64,000 nucleotides of DNA from CAWABB01 sp963701735 (lineage in GTDB: Bacteria > Bacteroidota > Ignavibacteria > UBA10030 > UBA6906): positions 124,001 through 188,000 of the forward strand of contig CAVPBI010000032.1 in the NCBI GenBank assembly GCA_963701735.1, given 5' to 3'. The translations under genes were made by a program, and so were the position numbers. This document shows positions 1-8,435 of this stretch, one piece after another; the stretch's first letter is position 1; each line of letters starts with the position of its first letter. The notes beneath the pieces are model-generated. The model had not been told where the DNA came from. It was given only the letters and a program-made list of their open reading frames with translations, and did not search any database.

Positions 1-72
1 CGGAAGCGGGCAGTGGGACGACGGAAAGCTGCCGCGCAGCGGAAGCAGGCCGCACGCCGGCGCGCGAAATAG
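1..72 (+). CDS. C-terminal tail of an unidentified protein (partial)
   Basis: Frame 1 is open from the first base of the window to a TAG at 70-72. The 23 visible residues are almost all Arg, Lys, Ala and Gln, a strongly basic tail of the kind found on nucleic-acid-binding proteins. The body of the gene lies outside the window, so no function can be given. It could also be a chance open frame, because there are too few codons to judge. Confidence 0.35.
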   Translation, partial: RKRAVGRRKAAAQRKQAARRRAK

Positions 73-166
73 GCCTGACGCGGAGCGCCGTGTCACACGA
101 AGTACGAAGGCTGCGCGATTCCCCAACTCACCGCGGTTCACGATCTCAAGCACGAGGGAGATCACC

Positions 167-560
167 ATGAAACAGATGCTGCTGGTCATGGCGCTGGCCG
201 GAATGCTTGCCGGCTGCACGAGTGCCGCCGGAGGATCTGGTGGTGCTTGACAAGGCCCTGAAGGCGCAGTCGAACGTCAGCACGTCGGGCCTGAGCGAGT
301 TCGGCGCGAGCGGGGGCGGGCAGGCGGCATCGACGCTGTACTGGGTCGAAGGCCGTGTGCAGAACAAGGGGCCGCAGGATTACGCCAGCGTGGTCATCAG
401 GTTCCGCGTGAAGGAGTCCGGCAGCACCAAGGTCCTTACCGCTGAGCTCCCCAAGGTGCCGGCGGGGAAGACGGTCGCATTCCGGACGGGGAACCTGAAC
501 ACATACTCGACAATATCACTGCTTCCAGACCCTCCCGAGATCGAAGCGAAGACCCCGTAA
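167..560 (+). CDS. Small secreted lipoprotein, frameshifted near base 225
   Basis: An ATG at 167 opens a lipoprotein signal peptide (MKQMLLVMALAGMLAGC; lipobox LAGC, Cys17) behind a GAGGGAG ribosome site. This frame stops at 248. The mature part continues in the next frame from about 225: PPEDLVVLDKALKAQ onward to a TAA at 558-560. The total length of 394 nt is one more than a multiple of three, so a single extra base in 205-235 explains the break. The mature part (about 110 residues) has alternating beta-strand character (STLYWVEGRVQNKG, ASVVIRFRVKE, KTVAFRTGNL). This recalls FxLYD or LEA-like small beta-sandwich lipoproteins, but that is only a resemblance. Function unknown. Confidence 0.6.
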
Positions 561-607
561 GAGCCCAGGGAGAAAACAGAGAACGTGCCGGAACGGCGCG
601 AAACACA

Positions 608-635
608 ACAGGCACCTTCTGTGGAAGGTGCCTGT
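608..635. terminator. Hairpin, likely bidirectional terminator
   Basis: A 12-bp perfect stem (608-619 with 624-635, core CAGGCACCTTC) closes a 4-nt TGTG loop. It lies between the plus-strand lipoprotein gene ending at 560 and the minus-strand helicase half ending at 734, where converging transcripts must stop. There is no clear T-run on either side, so termination is inferred from position and shape. Confidence 0.5.
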
Positions 636-733
636 GCGTCTGGGCTGGCGATGCCCCCGGGCTCAGTGCCAGTGCCATGAATCCGGTGCGATGTCATGTC
701 CCGGCGTTTATGTCGGCCAGGGTACACCTCTGC

Positions 734-1774
734 TCACTCCTCGTCAATCACCCACCCCTCGAGCAGGTTCTCCGGCAGGTCCGAGATGAACCGCGAGGGC
801 TTGGAGAGGACGAGCCCCGATTCGCGGTCGTAGATGTTGATCGGGTAGGTGATGAAGAGATTCTCCTTCGCGCGCGTGCAGGCCACGTACATCAGCCGGC
901 GTTCTTCCTCCATCGTTTCCTCGTTCAGCGCCGCCCGGGTTGCCGGGAACCGCCCCTCAAGCGCGTAGATCACGAACACGCTGTGCCATTCCAGTCCCTT
1001 CGCGCTGTGAATCGTTGAGAGGACAAGCTTCTCATCATCGGTCCCGGGCGCGGTGATGTCCGTGACGCTCTCCGACGCGGGCTCGAGCGCGAGGTCCGCC
1101 AGCAACGACCCCACCGAGCGGTACCGCTCGGTGATCTGCTGGAACATCTCCAGGTCCTTCTTCCGCTTGCTGTAGTCGTCGTACCGCCGGGTGAAAATCG
1201 GGTGGTAGTAGTCGATGATAGACTGCACTTTGTCGGCGGGGAGCATCTGCTCCGGCGCAACGCCACGCAGCATGTCGAAGAGCTTGCGGAGATTGTCCGG
1301 GTAGTCGTTGAACGAGGCCCAGAACGCGGGGAGGGTGCGCGACTCCGCTTCCACGGCCGGACGCGTCCGCCGTGCGAGAATGTCCTCGATGACGCGCTGC
1401 GAGGTGCGCGGACCCACGCCATCGATCAGCAGGAGGATCCGGTGCCAGGCTACCGCGTCGCGGGGGTTCTCGAGGACGCGCAGGTATGCCATGACATCCT
1501 TCACATGGGCCGTCTCGATGAACTTGAACCCCCCGAACTTCACGAACGGGATGTTCGCCTTGTTCAGCTCGATCTCGAGATCGAACGAGAGATAGCCCGA
1601 GCGGAAGAGGATGGCGATGTCGGTGAGCGGGACGCCCTGCTCGCGCAGCTCGAGGACCTTGTGAACGACGAATCGCGACTGCATGTTCTCGGTCGCCGCG
1701 ACGACGATGCTGGGCAGTTCGCCGCCGAGGCGATGGGTGAAGAGTTCCTTTGTGTATTTGTGGCGGACGCTCAT
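734..1774 (-). CDS. UvrD/PcrA-type DNA helicase, C-terminal half (domain 2A onward)
   Basis: From an ATG at 1774 the frame reads MSVRH and then KYTKELFTHR, where helicase homology begins, and runs without interruption to a stop at 734 (346 residues). It carries superfamily 1 motif V (STIHSAKGLEW) and motif VI (RRLMYVACTRAKE), which complete the ATP site and couple ATP hydrolysis to 3'-5' translocation. The first half, with the Walker motifs, is a separate frame upstream (2795-3785). A homocysteine S-methyltransferase gene lies between them. The two halves meet exactly at the link between domains 1A and 2A. Either two polypeptides assemble into one helicase, or the gene was broken by insertion. 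No strong ribosome site precedes 1774. The protein family is clear; whether this half is made is not. Confidence 0.8.
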   Translation of the reverse strand: MSVRHKYTKELFTHRLGGELPSIVVAATENMQSRFVVHKVLELREQGVPLTDIAILFRSGYLSFDLEIELNKANIPFVKFGGFKFIETAHVKDVMAYLRVLENPRDAVAWHRILLLIDGVGPRTSQRVIEDILARRTRPAVEAESRTLPAFWASFNDYPDNLRKLFDMLRGVAPEQMLPADKVQSIIDYYHPIFTRRYDDYSKRKKDLEMFQQITERYRSVGSLLADLALEPASESVTDITAPGTDDEKLVLSTIHSAKGLEWHSVFVIYALEGRFPATRAALNEETMEEERRLMYVACTRAKENLFITYPINIYDRESGLVLSKPSRFISDLPENLLEGWVIDEE

Positions 1775-1803
1775 GTGTCTTCTGGAGTACTGGCGGTTCC
1801 TGG

Positions 1804-2798
1804 CTATGATGCGCTCGGCTGCATGACGATTGCCCGGACGGCGCTGATATGCGCGGGCGTTGTTCCGCAGCACCCGCCGATGAGGCGTGCTCCCGACGAG
1901 AGCCAGTGCCGTGCATACGTCGGCGTATTCCTCCGGGGAAACCGCGGTCGTGATCACTCCAGACTCAAGATCGTCCGGTCTGCCAGCGTTGGCATAGACC
2001 GCCCAGGGACCTGACCATTCAGATTTCAGCGCGTCGATCGCGGCGTCGACCTGATTCACCGGTACACAGTTCAGCGAGAGCATCGTCGGCTTGAGACGCG
2101 CGACCGCGCGCACGGCATCCGTGAGCGGTTCGCCGCCGAAAAGATGACCGCCCTCCTTGCAGATGAAGCTTACGATGACCTCGTTGCCCGTGTCCCGGGC
2201 GGCTGCAAGCGCTGCCACGGCTTCGCGTATCGTCCCCATCGTTTCGAGCAGGATGAAATCCACGCCCGCCCTGGCGAGCCTTGCCGCGTGCAGCTCGTGC
2301 TCCTGCGTGCAGCTCATCGTCCGACGGCACGAGGTCCGGGCGATAGCAGTCCTCCAGCGGTGCGATCGACCCCGCCACAAGCACAGTCCTTCCGGCGGCC
2401 TCGTCCGCCGCCTTTCTCGCGAGCGCTACCGCCAGGGCTGTCAGAGCCTCAGACCTGTCTGCTGCCGGCTTGCCCGCAGGCGAGCTGCCCTCTGGCGACT
2501 TGCCTGAGTGCGACGCGTGTCCAACCGATGCCCCCTCGAGGGGACTTTCCGAAGATCCCGCTTTCCTGAACGTTCGGGGCGTCGTCCTGAATGTATTTGC
2601 CGTCAGTATATCCGCCCCCGCGTCCACGTACTCCCTGTGGATTTGAAGGACGATCTCCGGGTGCGTCATGAGCGCCCGCGCGGACCAGAGCGGGAGGCCC
2701 GTATCCATGCCCCGGCGCTGCAGCTCGGTCCCCATCGCTCCGTCCAGCACCAGGGCGGGCCGTCGTGAAAGCAGGTCCGTGAGCGGTCCCGTAATCAT
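1804..2798 (-). CDS. Homocysteine S-methyltransferase family protein, two frame shifts
   Basis: The gene starts at an ATG (2798) that overlaps the TGA of the helicase N-half as ATGA. The N-terminus (PALVLDGAMGTELQRRGMD) is diagnostic of the cobalamin-independent homocysteine methyltransferase fold (MmuM/BHMT/MetH domain). The frame changes near 2310 and again near 1870; length arithmetic fits one extra base at each place. After the first shift comes ETMGTIREAVAAL and the first zinc-ligand motif SLNCVPV. After the second comes GGCCGT, which provides the other two zinc cysteines, and the gene ends with TAG at 1804. A Ser/Gly/Pro-rich stretch (around 2460-2560) is an unusual insertion. Expected role: methyl transfer to homocysteine to make methionine; the methyl donor cannot be told. 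Confidence 0.75.
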
Positions 2799-3785
2799 TC
2801 GCGCGCGCGGCGGAGGATCTCGTTCGTCAGGTTCAGAATCGGTTGCGTGCTGCGGTAATTCTCTTCCAGCTTGATGATGCGGGCCCCGGGGAACTCCTCG
2901 GGGAAGTCCAGGATGTTCCGCACGGTGGCGCCCCGAAACGCATAGATCGCCTGGGCGTCGTCTCCCACCACCATGACGTTTCCATGCCGCGCAGCAAGCA
3001 GTTTCACGATCTCCGCCTGGATCCGGTTCGTGTCCTGGTATTCGTCGACCATGATGTACGGGTACCGGTCGGAGAGCGAACGACGCACGTGCTCGTGGTC
3101 GCGCAGGAGCTTCCGGAGGTAGAGCAGGAGGTCGTCGTAGTCCATCATATTGTGCGCGGCCTTGTACGTGCTCGTACCCGACATGGAGCGCTGCGATCTC
3201 CTCGTGGTAGTCCTCGAAGTGCGGGTATTCCTCCTTCACCACGTGGCGGATCGTCTGAAGCGTGTTGACCGACCGCGAGAAGATGTCGAAAAGCGTCTGC
3301 TTCCGCGGGAACCGCCGCTCCTTCGTGTCGAGCCTCATCTGCGTGCGGAGGAGGTTGACGACATCTTCTGCGTCGCCCTGGTCCAGGATCGAGAACGAGG
3401 ATTCGAATCTGAGGAGCGGTGCATACTGACGCAGGACCGAATTCGCAAACGAATGGAACGTCCCGCCCGCGACCTTTTCACATCGCGCGTCCAGGAGGAT
3501 GGCGGCACGGCGGAGCATCTCCTGCGCGGCCCTGCGCGTGAATGTCAACAGCAGGATGGACTCCGGCTTCACGCCAAGCTCGACGAGGTACGCAACGCGG
3601 AAGGTGATCGTCCTCGTCTTGCCTGTGCCCGCCCCCGCGACGATGAGATGGGGCCCGTTCACGGACGTGACGGCCTCGTACTGCGCCGGGTTGAGCTGGT
3701 TCCGGTAATCGATCCGGAGGTGCTTCGGCGGCTGAAGGAGCTCTGTCGCTGCGTCAGCGCTCTTTTTCAGGACGTACTTCTTCAC
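2795..3785 (-). CDS. UvrD/PcrA-type DNA helicase, N-terminal half, one frame shift
   Basis: The start is a GTG at 3785 that overlaps the TGA of the upstream gene as GTGA. The protein shows the Q-motif region (LNPAQYEAVT), Walker A GAGTGKT at residues 51-57, motif Ia (TFTRRAAQEM) and, after a frame shift near 3165 (one extra base), Walker B MVDEYQDTN, motif III (VVGDDAQAIYAFRGA) and motif IV (EENYRST). It ends RRARE-TGA at 2795, exactly where domain 1A should continue into domain 2A. The missing remainder lies at 734-1774. Intact relatives are single proteins of about 680-750 residues that unwind DNA in repair and replication restart. The TGA here doubles as the start of the inserted methyltransferase gene. 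Confidence 0.8.
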
Positions 3786-4445
3786 TCCGATTCGATCTCC
3801 TCCGGCCTCTGGATGAACGCGGCGCCTGCGCCGTTCCGCTCGAGGATCTCGGTGATGCGCGCCTTGGCGGTCTGCTGTGCGTCGGCCAGAAGTCCCGATG
3901 AGAGCGCCTGCCGGCGCGCGGTGTCGTTCAACTGCATCACCGCCGTCTCCCGGTCACCGTTCGAGATCGCGTTCCACCACCCGCTTTCATCCTCCAGAAT
4001 CCTGTAGCCGGTCATCTCCAGCGAAAGCAGGCGTGGCTTTGGGAGTACGGTGCTCACGTCGCGCGAGTGTCCGGTCAATGCGGATCGTGAACGGCTCCCG
4101 CAGGTTGAACCCTGCCTTCGCGACGAACGTTCCCTGCATGTGAAGCGTCTTGGTGCTCCCGAGCCAGGTGTGCGTCCACCGGTAATCCACGAGCATCGGG
4201 CGCTGCACGACGGCGATCTCTGCGATCGGCGCGACCTCCTGGATGACCACGGTTTCGTCGATCATCACCCTCGGGGTGAAGTTGAAAGCCTCCTTGATGC
4301 CATCGGCAGTGGCGCGCGCCAGGTCAGCCGGGCCCTTGAAGAGCGTCAGGTAGAGGCTGACGGCCGCCGCTACCAGCAGCACGCCGCCGCCGACCCCGGC
4401 ATAGAGCAGCCACGAGCCCTTCGATGACGGGGCCGGAGAATTCAT
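3782..4445 (-). CDS. DUF4230-like membrane-anchored protein, one frame shift
   Basis: The gene starts at 4445 in an ATGA overlap with the gene before it. Residues 10-32 form one membrane helix (LLYAGVGGGVLLVAAAVSLY), followed by a short linker and a domain on the outer side. That domain contains LVDYRWTHTWLGSTKTL and, after a frame shift near 4065, STVLPKPRLLSLEM. The lysine-proline 'LPKP' strand and the Gln/Ala-rich C-terminal helices fit the DUF4230 family, which has no known function. The length of 664 nt is one above a multiple of three, fitting one extra base. It sits in a tight minus-strand run with the DUF72 gene and the helicase. Confidence 0.6.
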
Positions 4446-4816
4446 GACTCGGATCCTCTGGTACGAAGCGAGCGGAACCCGGCAAGGGCCAGTGCCAGCG
4501 TCCCAACCATCGTTCCCGTGATCGGGGTTGGGATGGCAGCCAGAACGCCCAGGAACGCCGCGACCGCAGCGGATTTCCCTGCGGGATCCTTCTTGAAGTG
4601 CTTCTGGATCAGGAAGGACGGAAGGAAGACCGCAAGGAAGCTGAGCGGGATCGTCACCAGCCAGGCCAGCACCGCCCAGTCGGCGAATGTCCAGAGCGAA
4701 TCCACGGCGATCAGGAGGGCAGCCGACAGGGGGTGGATCAGGTTCAGGTCCGGGTGCGGCTCCGCCGCAGGGGGCGCTTCAGAGCTTTTCAGCTGGATAT
4801 CGGTCGAGGATGTCAA
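4442..4816 (-). CDS. Small membrane protein of unknown function
   Basis: The only plausible starts in this frame are TTG (4816, five bases after GAGGG) or CTG (4792). The TTG is chosen, giving a 38-bp overlap with the end of the DUF72 gene. A Pro/Ala-rich lead is followed by two or three hydrophobic stretches: FADWAVLAWLVTIPLSFLAV, KSAAVAAFLGVLAAIPTP and GTMVGTLALALAG. A charged loop (QKHFKKDPAGKS) separates the first from the second. The stop overlaps the next start as ATGA, so the gene is probably translated together with the DUF4230-like gene. Its role is unknown. Confidence 0.55.
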   Translation of the reverse strand: MTSSTDIQLKSSEAPPAAEPHPDLNLIHPLSAALLIAVDSLWTFADWAVLAWLVTIPLSFLAVFLPSFLIQKHFKKDPAGKSAAVAAFLGVLAAIPTPITGTMVGTLALALAGFRSLRTRGSES

Positions 4817-5816
4817 GGATGCCCTCAATAGTCTTCGGGGAATTTCCTTCGGCGCGGTTGTTGACGTACGCATAGAGCGTGCGGTTTTCTGCGACGCACC
4901 GACGCACCGCCTCCGCAAGTCCGAGGCGGAGCTGGGGGTTCTCTTCTTTGATGGAGTCGTACGGCTGAAACATGTCCACGGCCTGCTGATACGTCCTGCC
5001 CGGCCGGAGCAGCGCGCGCGCCGCGGCGAATGGTGCGGTCAGCACTCCCGCGAGCGTGATCTGCTCGATGATGGGCGGCATGCGTGTCCAGTTGTTCAGG
5101 ACATGCGCCACGCCGTGCGACGCCAGCAGCGCGAGATACTCCTCGGTCAGGAATTCGCTGTTCCGGATCTCCACCGCGTATTCGTAGCCGCGCGGGAGGG
5201 AGCCGAGGAAGCGGTCCATCCGCTCCGTGAACTCCGTGAAGCCGATGCCTGACGTCGGATAGAACGTGGAGAATTCGAAGATGATGACGCCGCGCTTCTT
5301 CTTCAGCTCCTCAACCGGCCTGAGAAAGGCCTCCTGGAAAAGGTCCGGGTTCAGAAAATCCGGGTTCTCCTGTCCGGCCAGCTTCCCGTGCCGCGGGAGA
5401 TTTGGATAGCGCTTCACGGTGATGCGGTCGGTGACTTTCAGGGCGACCTTGAAGGTGTCCGATGTCTGCTCGTGAATCATCCGCATCATGTCGGGAGACG
5501 GGAAATCGTACAGCGCAAAGTCGGCGGAGACGGTCGGGAACAGCTCGGAGTATTCCGAGAGGCACTCCCGCTCGAAGACCTTCTGCGAGGGATACGCGCG
5601 GTTGTACACCTGCCCCTTCCATCCGGGGTATTTCCAGGACGAGCTGCCGAACAGGACGCCCTTGCTCGACCACCGGCGGATTCGCTCGCGGTTGCGCTCC
5701 ACGTATTCGGACGCGGGAGCGAGGGCGGCGGCCTTCGACTGCCGTGCCGGTGCGGCATCGCCGAAGAGCGAAGGGGTGTCGGCTGCGGGTGTCTTCTTCC
5801 TGACCTTCAGGGCCAT
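4779..5816 (-). CDS. DUF72 (YecE-like) TIM-barrel protein
   Basis: The protein has 345 residues counted from the ATG at 5816; eleven more codons are open upstream but do not look coding. A variable N-terminus contains a PSLFGD segment and is followed by the family hallmark VLFGSSSWKYPGW at residues 53-66. Later come YSELFPTVSADFALYDFPS, FEFSTFYPT, YAVEIRNSEF and YAYVNNRAEGNSPKT, matching the usual order of the DUF72 domain (Glu-Ile-Arg and Asn-Asn motifs). The biochemical function of DUF72 is not established. It heads the minus-strand run that continues into the DUF4230 and helicase genes. A second, divergent DUF72-like gene lies 3 kb away inside the mutagenesis cassette, a hint that the family works in DNA repair. 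Confidence 0.85.
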   Translation of the reverse strand: MALKVRKKTPAADTPSLFGDAAPARQSKAAALAPASEYVERNRERIRRWSSKGVLFGSSSWKYPGWKGQVYNRAYPSQKVFERECLSEYSELFPTVSADFALYDFPSPDMMRMIHEQTSDTFKVALKVTDRITVKRYPNLPRHGKLAGQENPDFLNPDLFQEAFLRPVEELKKKRGVIIFEFSTFYPTSGIGFTEFTERMDRFLGSLPRGYEYAVEIRNSEFLTEEYLALLASHGVAHVLNNWTRMPPIIEQITLAGVLTAPFAAARALLRPGRTYQQAVDMFQPYDSIKEENPQLRLGLAEAVRRCVAENRTLYAYVNNRAEGNSPKTIEGILDILDRYPAEKL

Positions 5817-5980
5817 GGTTGCATGCACATAGTTGCACTGTCGGCACAACGGTCATGGATGCAGGCGCAGACGCGCACGCGTTGCGGGCATGCGATGCAC
5901 CGCGTCACCGCGCGGTGGCGCCGCGTGTGCGTGCCGCATGGGGCTGCCACGGGCGTGTGCCTCACACCACGGTGTTCTCC

Positions 5981-6757
5981 TCAGGTAATCACCATCGCCA
6001 CCGTCCACAAGATCCAGAGCGAGAGTATCAGCACAATCACTTTCGGTACGTCGCGCGCGAACAGCCGCGCCAGTCCGACGCTCGTGACGATAACCAGCCA
6101 GACGGAAAATGGGTTTGCTTTCAGGAGAAGCGCGTAGAGGAGTGAATCCTGCGCCACGGAAGGGAAGAGCGCCGCGGCCGTCGGGGTGATCGTGAGCGTG
6201 CCGGTGGCGAGGATGAGTCCCGTTGACACGCATAGCTCGATCACGCTGATCAGGGAGGCGAGCCCGACGACCTCCACCACTTTCATATACGGCGCGAACG
6301 CATGCATGGCCGACCTGCCGATCAGCCAGTAGAGGAGGGACAGCGCGAAGACCATCCCCAGCCCCCAGAGCGCCGGCCCCACGATCGAGAGCACGGTGAA
6401 GAGCGGCATGCCGGGCTGGAGCAGGGCGAGCTGCCGGTCGGCGTCCTCGCGCGGCACCGCCCCGTCGTTGACCAGAAGGTCCACCTGCTCGCGCATGACC
6501 GACATGAGCTGGGCAGCGAATTCCGCGTTCTGGATGAGCAGCTGCGTGAGCACGGCCGTGGCGATGACGAGCAGGATCCAGGGCGCGATCCAGTTCGAGG
6601 GCGTCCGGGGGGTCGCGGCGACGTCGTCGTACACGGCCGCCGGGTTGGTGATGACCCCCAGCAGGCGTGCCGGGAGGCTCATTCTGCCGGGCGTTTCCGC
6701 CTGCAGGTCATGTGGTGCTTCCATGGAAGCGGCTGACTCCGTGGGACGATTGAGCAT
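5981..6757 (-). CDS. Yip1-family integral membrane protein
   Basis: The 258-residue protein begins with a soluble lead containing the motif SLPARLLGVITNPAAVYDDV, typical of bacterial Yip1/YIP1-domain proteins. It then has five hydrophobic helices: PWILLVIATAVLTQLLI, LFTVLSIVGPALWGLGMVFA, VVEVVGLASLISVIELC, FSVWLVIVTSVGLARLF and VIVLILSLWILWTVAMVIT. A second ATG at 6724 is an alternative start. The gene is divergent from the cassette beginning at 6.8 kb, and the 6758-6902 region contains control sites for that cassette. Bacterial Yip1 proteins have no firmly known function. Confidence 0.75.
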   Translation of the reverse strand: MLNRPTESAASMEAPHDLQAETPGRMSLPARLLGVITNPAAVYDDVAATPRTPSNWIAPWILLVIATAVLTQLLIQNAEFAAQLMSVMREQVDLLVNDGAVPREDADRQLALLQPGMPLFTVLSIVGPALWGLGMVFALSLLYWLIGRSAMHAFAPYMKVVEVVGLASLISVIELCVSTGLILATGTLTITPTAAALFPSVAQDSLLYALLLKANPFSVWLVIVTSVGLARLFARDVPKVIVLILSLWILWTVAMVIT

Positions 6758-6800
6758 ACGCTAACATACCCAACCGGGCCAAGAGAAGCAACGATCGCAG

Positions 6801-6816
6801 ACGACAAATTTGTGAC
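6801..6816. promoter_or_regulatory. Possible second, imperfect operator half-sites
   Basis: ACGACA at 6801-6806 repeats the half-site of the perfect palindrome that begins at 6832, exactly 31 bp (about three helical turns) further on. It is followed by AATTTGTGAC, which includes the 10-bp palindrome ACAAATTTGT at 6804-6813 but lacks a full TGTCGT arm. It could be a weaker copy that lets two repressor dimers bind on one face of the DNA. It may also serve the divergent Yip1-like gene. Confidence 0.35.
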
Positions 6817-6823
6817 GTGCGCC

Positions 6824-6852
6824 TTGACAACACGACAAAAATGTCGTATGTT
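6824..6852 (+). promoter_or_regulatory. Sigma70-like promoter of the mutagenesis cassette
   Basis: A consensus -35 box TTGACA (6824-6829), a 17-bp spacer and a -10 box TATGTT (6847-6852, four of six consensus bases) are correctly spaced. Transcription would begin near 6859, about 44 nt before the ATG at 6903, which has its own TGGAG ribosome site. The spacer is almost wholly filled by the palindrome described at 6832-6847, so a bound repressor would block RNA polymerase directly. Confidence 0.65.
6832..6847. promoter_or_regulatory. Operator-like palindrome ACGACA-N4-TGTCGT (LexA-type candidate)
   Basis: A perfect 6+6 inverted repeat (ACGACA, four A, TGTCGT) lies between the -35 and -10 boxes of the cassette promoter, and its last T is the first base of the -10. 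The downstream genes encode a Y-family polymerase and a B-family polymerase, which are commonly repressed by LexA. The site is therefore proposed as an SOS operator. The LexA site of this lineage is not known to me, so the identity of the repressor is inferred. Confidence 0.55.
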
Positions 6853-6902
6853 CCTGAGGCAGAACAATGGCGCATCATCACTCTTTTCTCTGGAGCCCGC
6901 CC

Positions 6903-7151
6903 ATGACACGCCTGGAACGATTGACGACGCTGTCCGCGGTCTGCTGCTGCATCTGCGACCGGATGCTGAGCGTGCAGGAGCTGCACGAGTTCGAAGCCCT
7001 GGCGGACGACCGGCTGCACGGCGAAGCGTACTGCCGCGCCTGTGCGGAATCCCACCTGCATCTCTGTGCCGAGTGTTCCTCGCGCTTCGTCGGCGGTGCC
7101 GATGAGCTGTGCGGGGAGTGCACGGCCGCGGACTACGGCCTGGCTGTCTGA
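6903..7151 (+). CDS. Small Cys-rich zinc-ribbon protein, first gene of the cassette
   Basis: The 82-residue product (from ATG 6903, seven bases after TGGAG) contains four CxxC knuckles: CCIC near the N-terminus, then CRAC, CAEC and CGEC. These suggest two structural zinc sites of the zinc-ribbon or treble-clef type. An ATG at 6867 would add twelve residues but would leave almost no leader behind the predicted transcription start. The gene lies directly after the operator-bearing promoter and 32 bp before the DinB-type polymerase, so it is probably co-induced with it. Such a protein could bind DNA or bridge partner proteins. No family is recognised. Confidence 0.7.
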   Translation: MTRLERLTTLSAVCCCICDRMLSVQELHEFEALADDRLHGEAYCRACAESHLHLCAECSSRFVGGADELCGECTAADYGLAV

Positions 7152-7183
7152 GTATCTCGCGCCATTCATCGCGACCGACGCCC

Positions 7184-8401
7184 ATGCGTACGATCATGCT
7201 GCTGGACCTGGATTGTTTCTTCGCTTCCGTCGAGATGGCGCTGCATCCCGAGCTGCGGGGCGTGCCGCTGTGCGTTGGCGGACTGCGTGGCGAGCGTGGG
7301 ATCGTTGCCTGCCCGAACTACGAAGCGAGGAGATACGGCGTGCGGACCGCGATGCCGCTGCGCACGGCCGAGCGGCTGCTCCCGCCCGAAGCGCAGTTCG
7401 TGCGAGGTCATCACAAGCTCTACGGCGAGTATTCCGAACGGGTGATGAAGATCCTGGAGGACTTCACGCCCGACGTGGAACAGGTGAGCGTCGACGAGGC
7501 GTACATGGATGTGACGGGATGCCTGCATCTCTGGGGCGGCGATCCCGTGCGGATGGCCGCTGCGATGAAGGAGCGCATCCGGAACGAGTGCGGGCTGACG
7601 GTGTCGATCGGCGTCGCACGCTCGCGGATGTGCGCGAAGATCGCGTCCGGCGTCCGCAAACCCGACGGCCTTGTTGTCGTACGGCCCGGAGAGGAAGAGG
7701 CATTTCTGGCGCCGCTGCCGGTGGACGTGATCCCCGGCATCGGTCCGAAAACATTCGAGGTGATGCGGGCCCGCGGGATCGCCACGGTGGGGGATCTGCT
7801 GCGGGAGGCGCGAGCCGGGAAGTCGCACATCGGACAGCGCGTGCTGGAGCGGATGGTGGGGACGGGCGAGGAGGTGCACCGCGACCGGCACGAGCAGTCC
7901 ATGTCGCGCGACACCACGTTCAACGAGGACACGAACGATGCGGGCCGCATCATCGCGACGCTGTACTATCTCACCGAACGGTGCTGCAAGGCGCTGCGGG
8001 CGGACAACCTGTGTGCGACCACGGTGACGGTGAAGGTGCGGTTCACGGATTTTCAGACAGTGCAGAAACAGGCGACGCTGGACGCGCCAACGGCGAACGA
8101 GGAGGATGTGTTCCGCACGGCGCGGCGGCTGCTCGGAATGGCGTTGCCGCCGAGGCGGATGATCAGGCTTGTGGGCGTGAAGGTATCGCATCTTGTGCCG
8201 GCCGGCGAGGCCACGGGGGAACTGGAGTTCGGCCGCCGGTCGTCGGAGCGGCTGCAGCATCTGCACCGGAAGCTGGATGCGCTCCAGCAGAAGCACGGGT
8301 ACCAGAGCATTCAATGGGGGATTACGTATGCGCTGCGAGACGTCTGTGAGGCCTCAGACGAGGGGTACCGGCTCCACAGTCCGGTCTACGAGCTCATCTG
8401 A
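7184..8401 (+). CDS. dinB: Y-family (DinB / Pol IV-type) translesion DNA polymerase
   Basis: The 405-residue protein starts MRTIMLLDLDCFFASVE, the first catalytic motif of Y-family polymerases (Asp8; Phe at the steric-gate position). QVSVDEAYMDVT provides the second acidic pair (Asp104-Glu105). NYEARRYGVRTAMP, VSIGVARSRMCAKIAS and DVIPGIGPKTFEVM (helix-hairpin-helix) complete the palm, fingers and thumb, and a little-finger domain follows. All catalytic residues are present, so it should be active in bypassing lesions. No clear C-terminal beta-clamp peptide was seen (it ends SPVYELI), so access to the fork may depend on cassette partners. The start at 7184 is chosen because homology begins there. 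Confidence 0.92.
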   Translation: MRTIMLLDLDCFFASVEMALHPELRGVPLCVGGLRGERGIVACPNYEARRYGVRTAMPLRTAERLLPPEAQFVRGHHKLYGEYSERVMKILEDFTPDVEQVSVDEAYMDVTGCLHLWGGDPVRMAAAMKERIRNECGLTVSIGVARSRMCAKIASGVRKPDGLVVVRPGEEEAFLAPLPVDVIPGIGPKTFEVMRARGIATVGDLLREARAGKSHIGQRVLERMVGTGEEVHRDRHEQSMSRDTTFNEDTNDAGRIIATLYYLTERCCKALRADNLCATTVTVKVRFTDFQTVQKQATLDAPTANEEDVFRTARRLLGMALPPRRMIRLVGVKVSHLVPAGEATGELEFGRRSSERLQHLHRKLDALQQKHGYQSIQWGITYALRDVCEASDEGYRLHSPVYELI

Positions 8402-8435
8402 CCGGGGAGGTGGGGGAGAGGAGGCGCGCGAGTGG

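Noticed and set aside
734..2380. A fused methyltransferase-helicase protein, since one frame runs through both
   Set aside because: The zinc motif GGCCGT is in another frame and the methyltransferase has its own stop at 1804; read-through in this frame gives no sensible junction.
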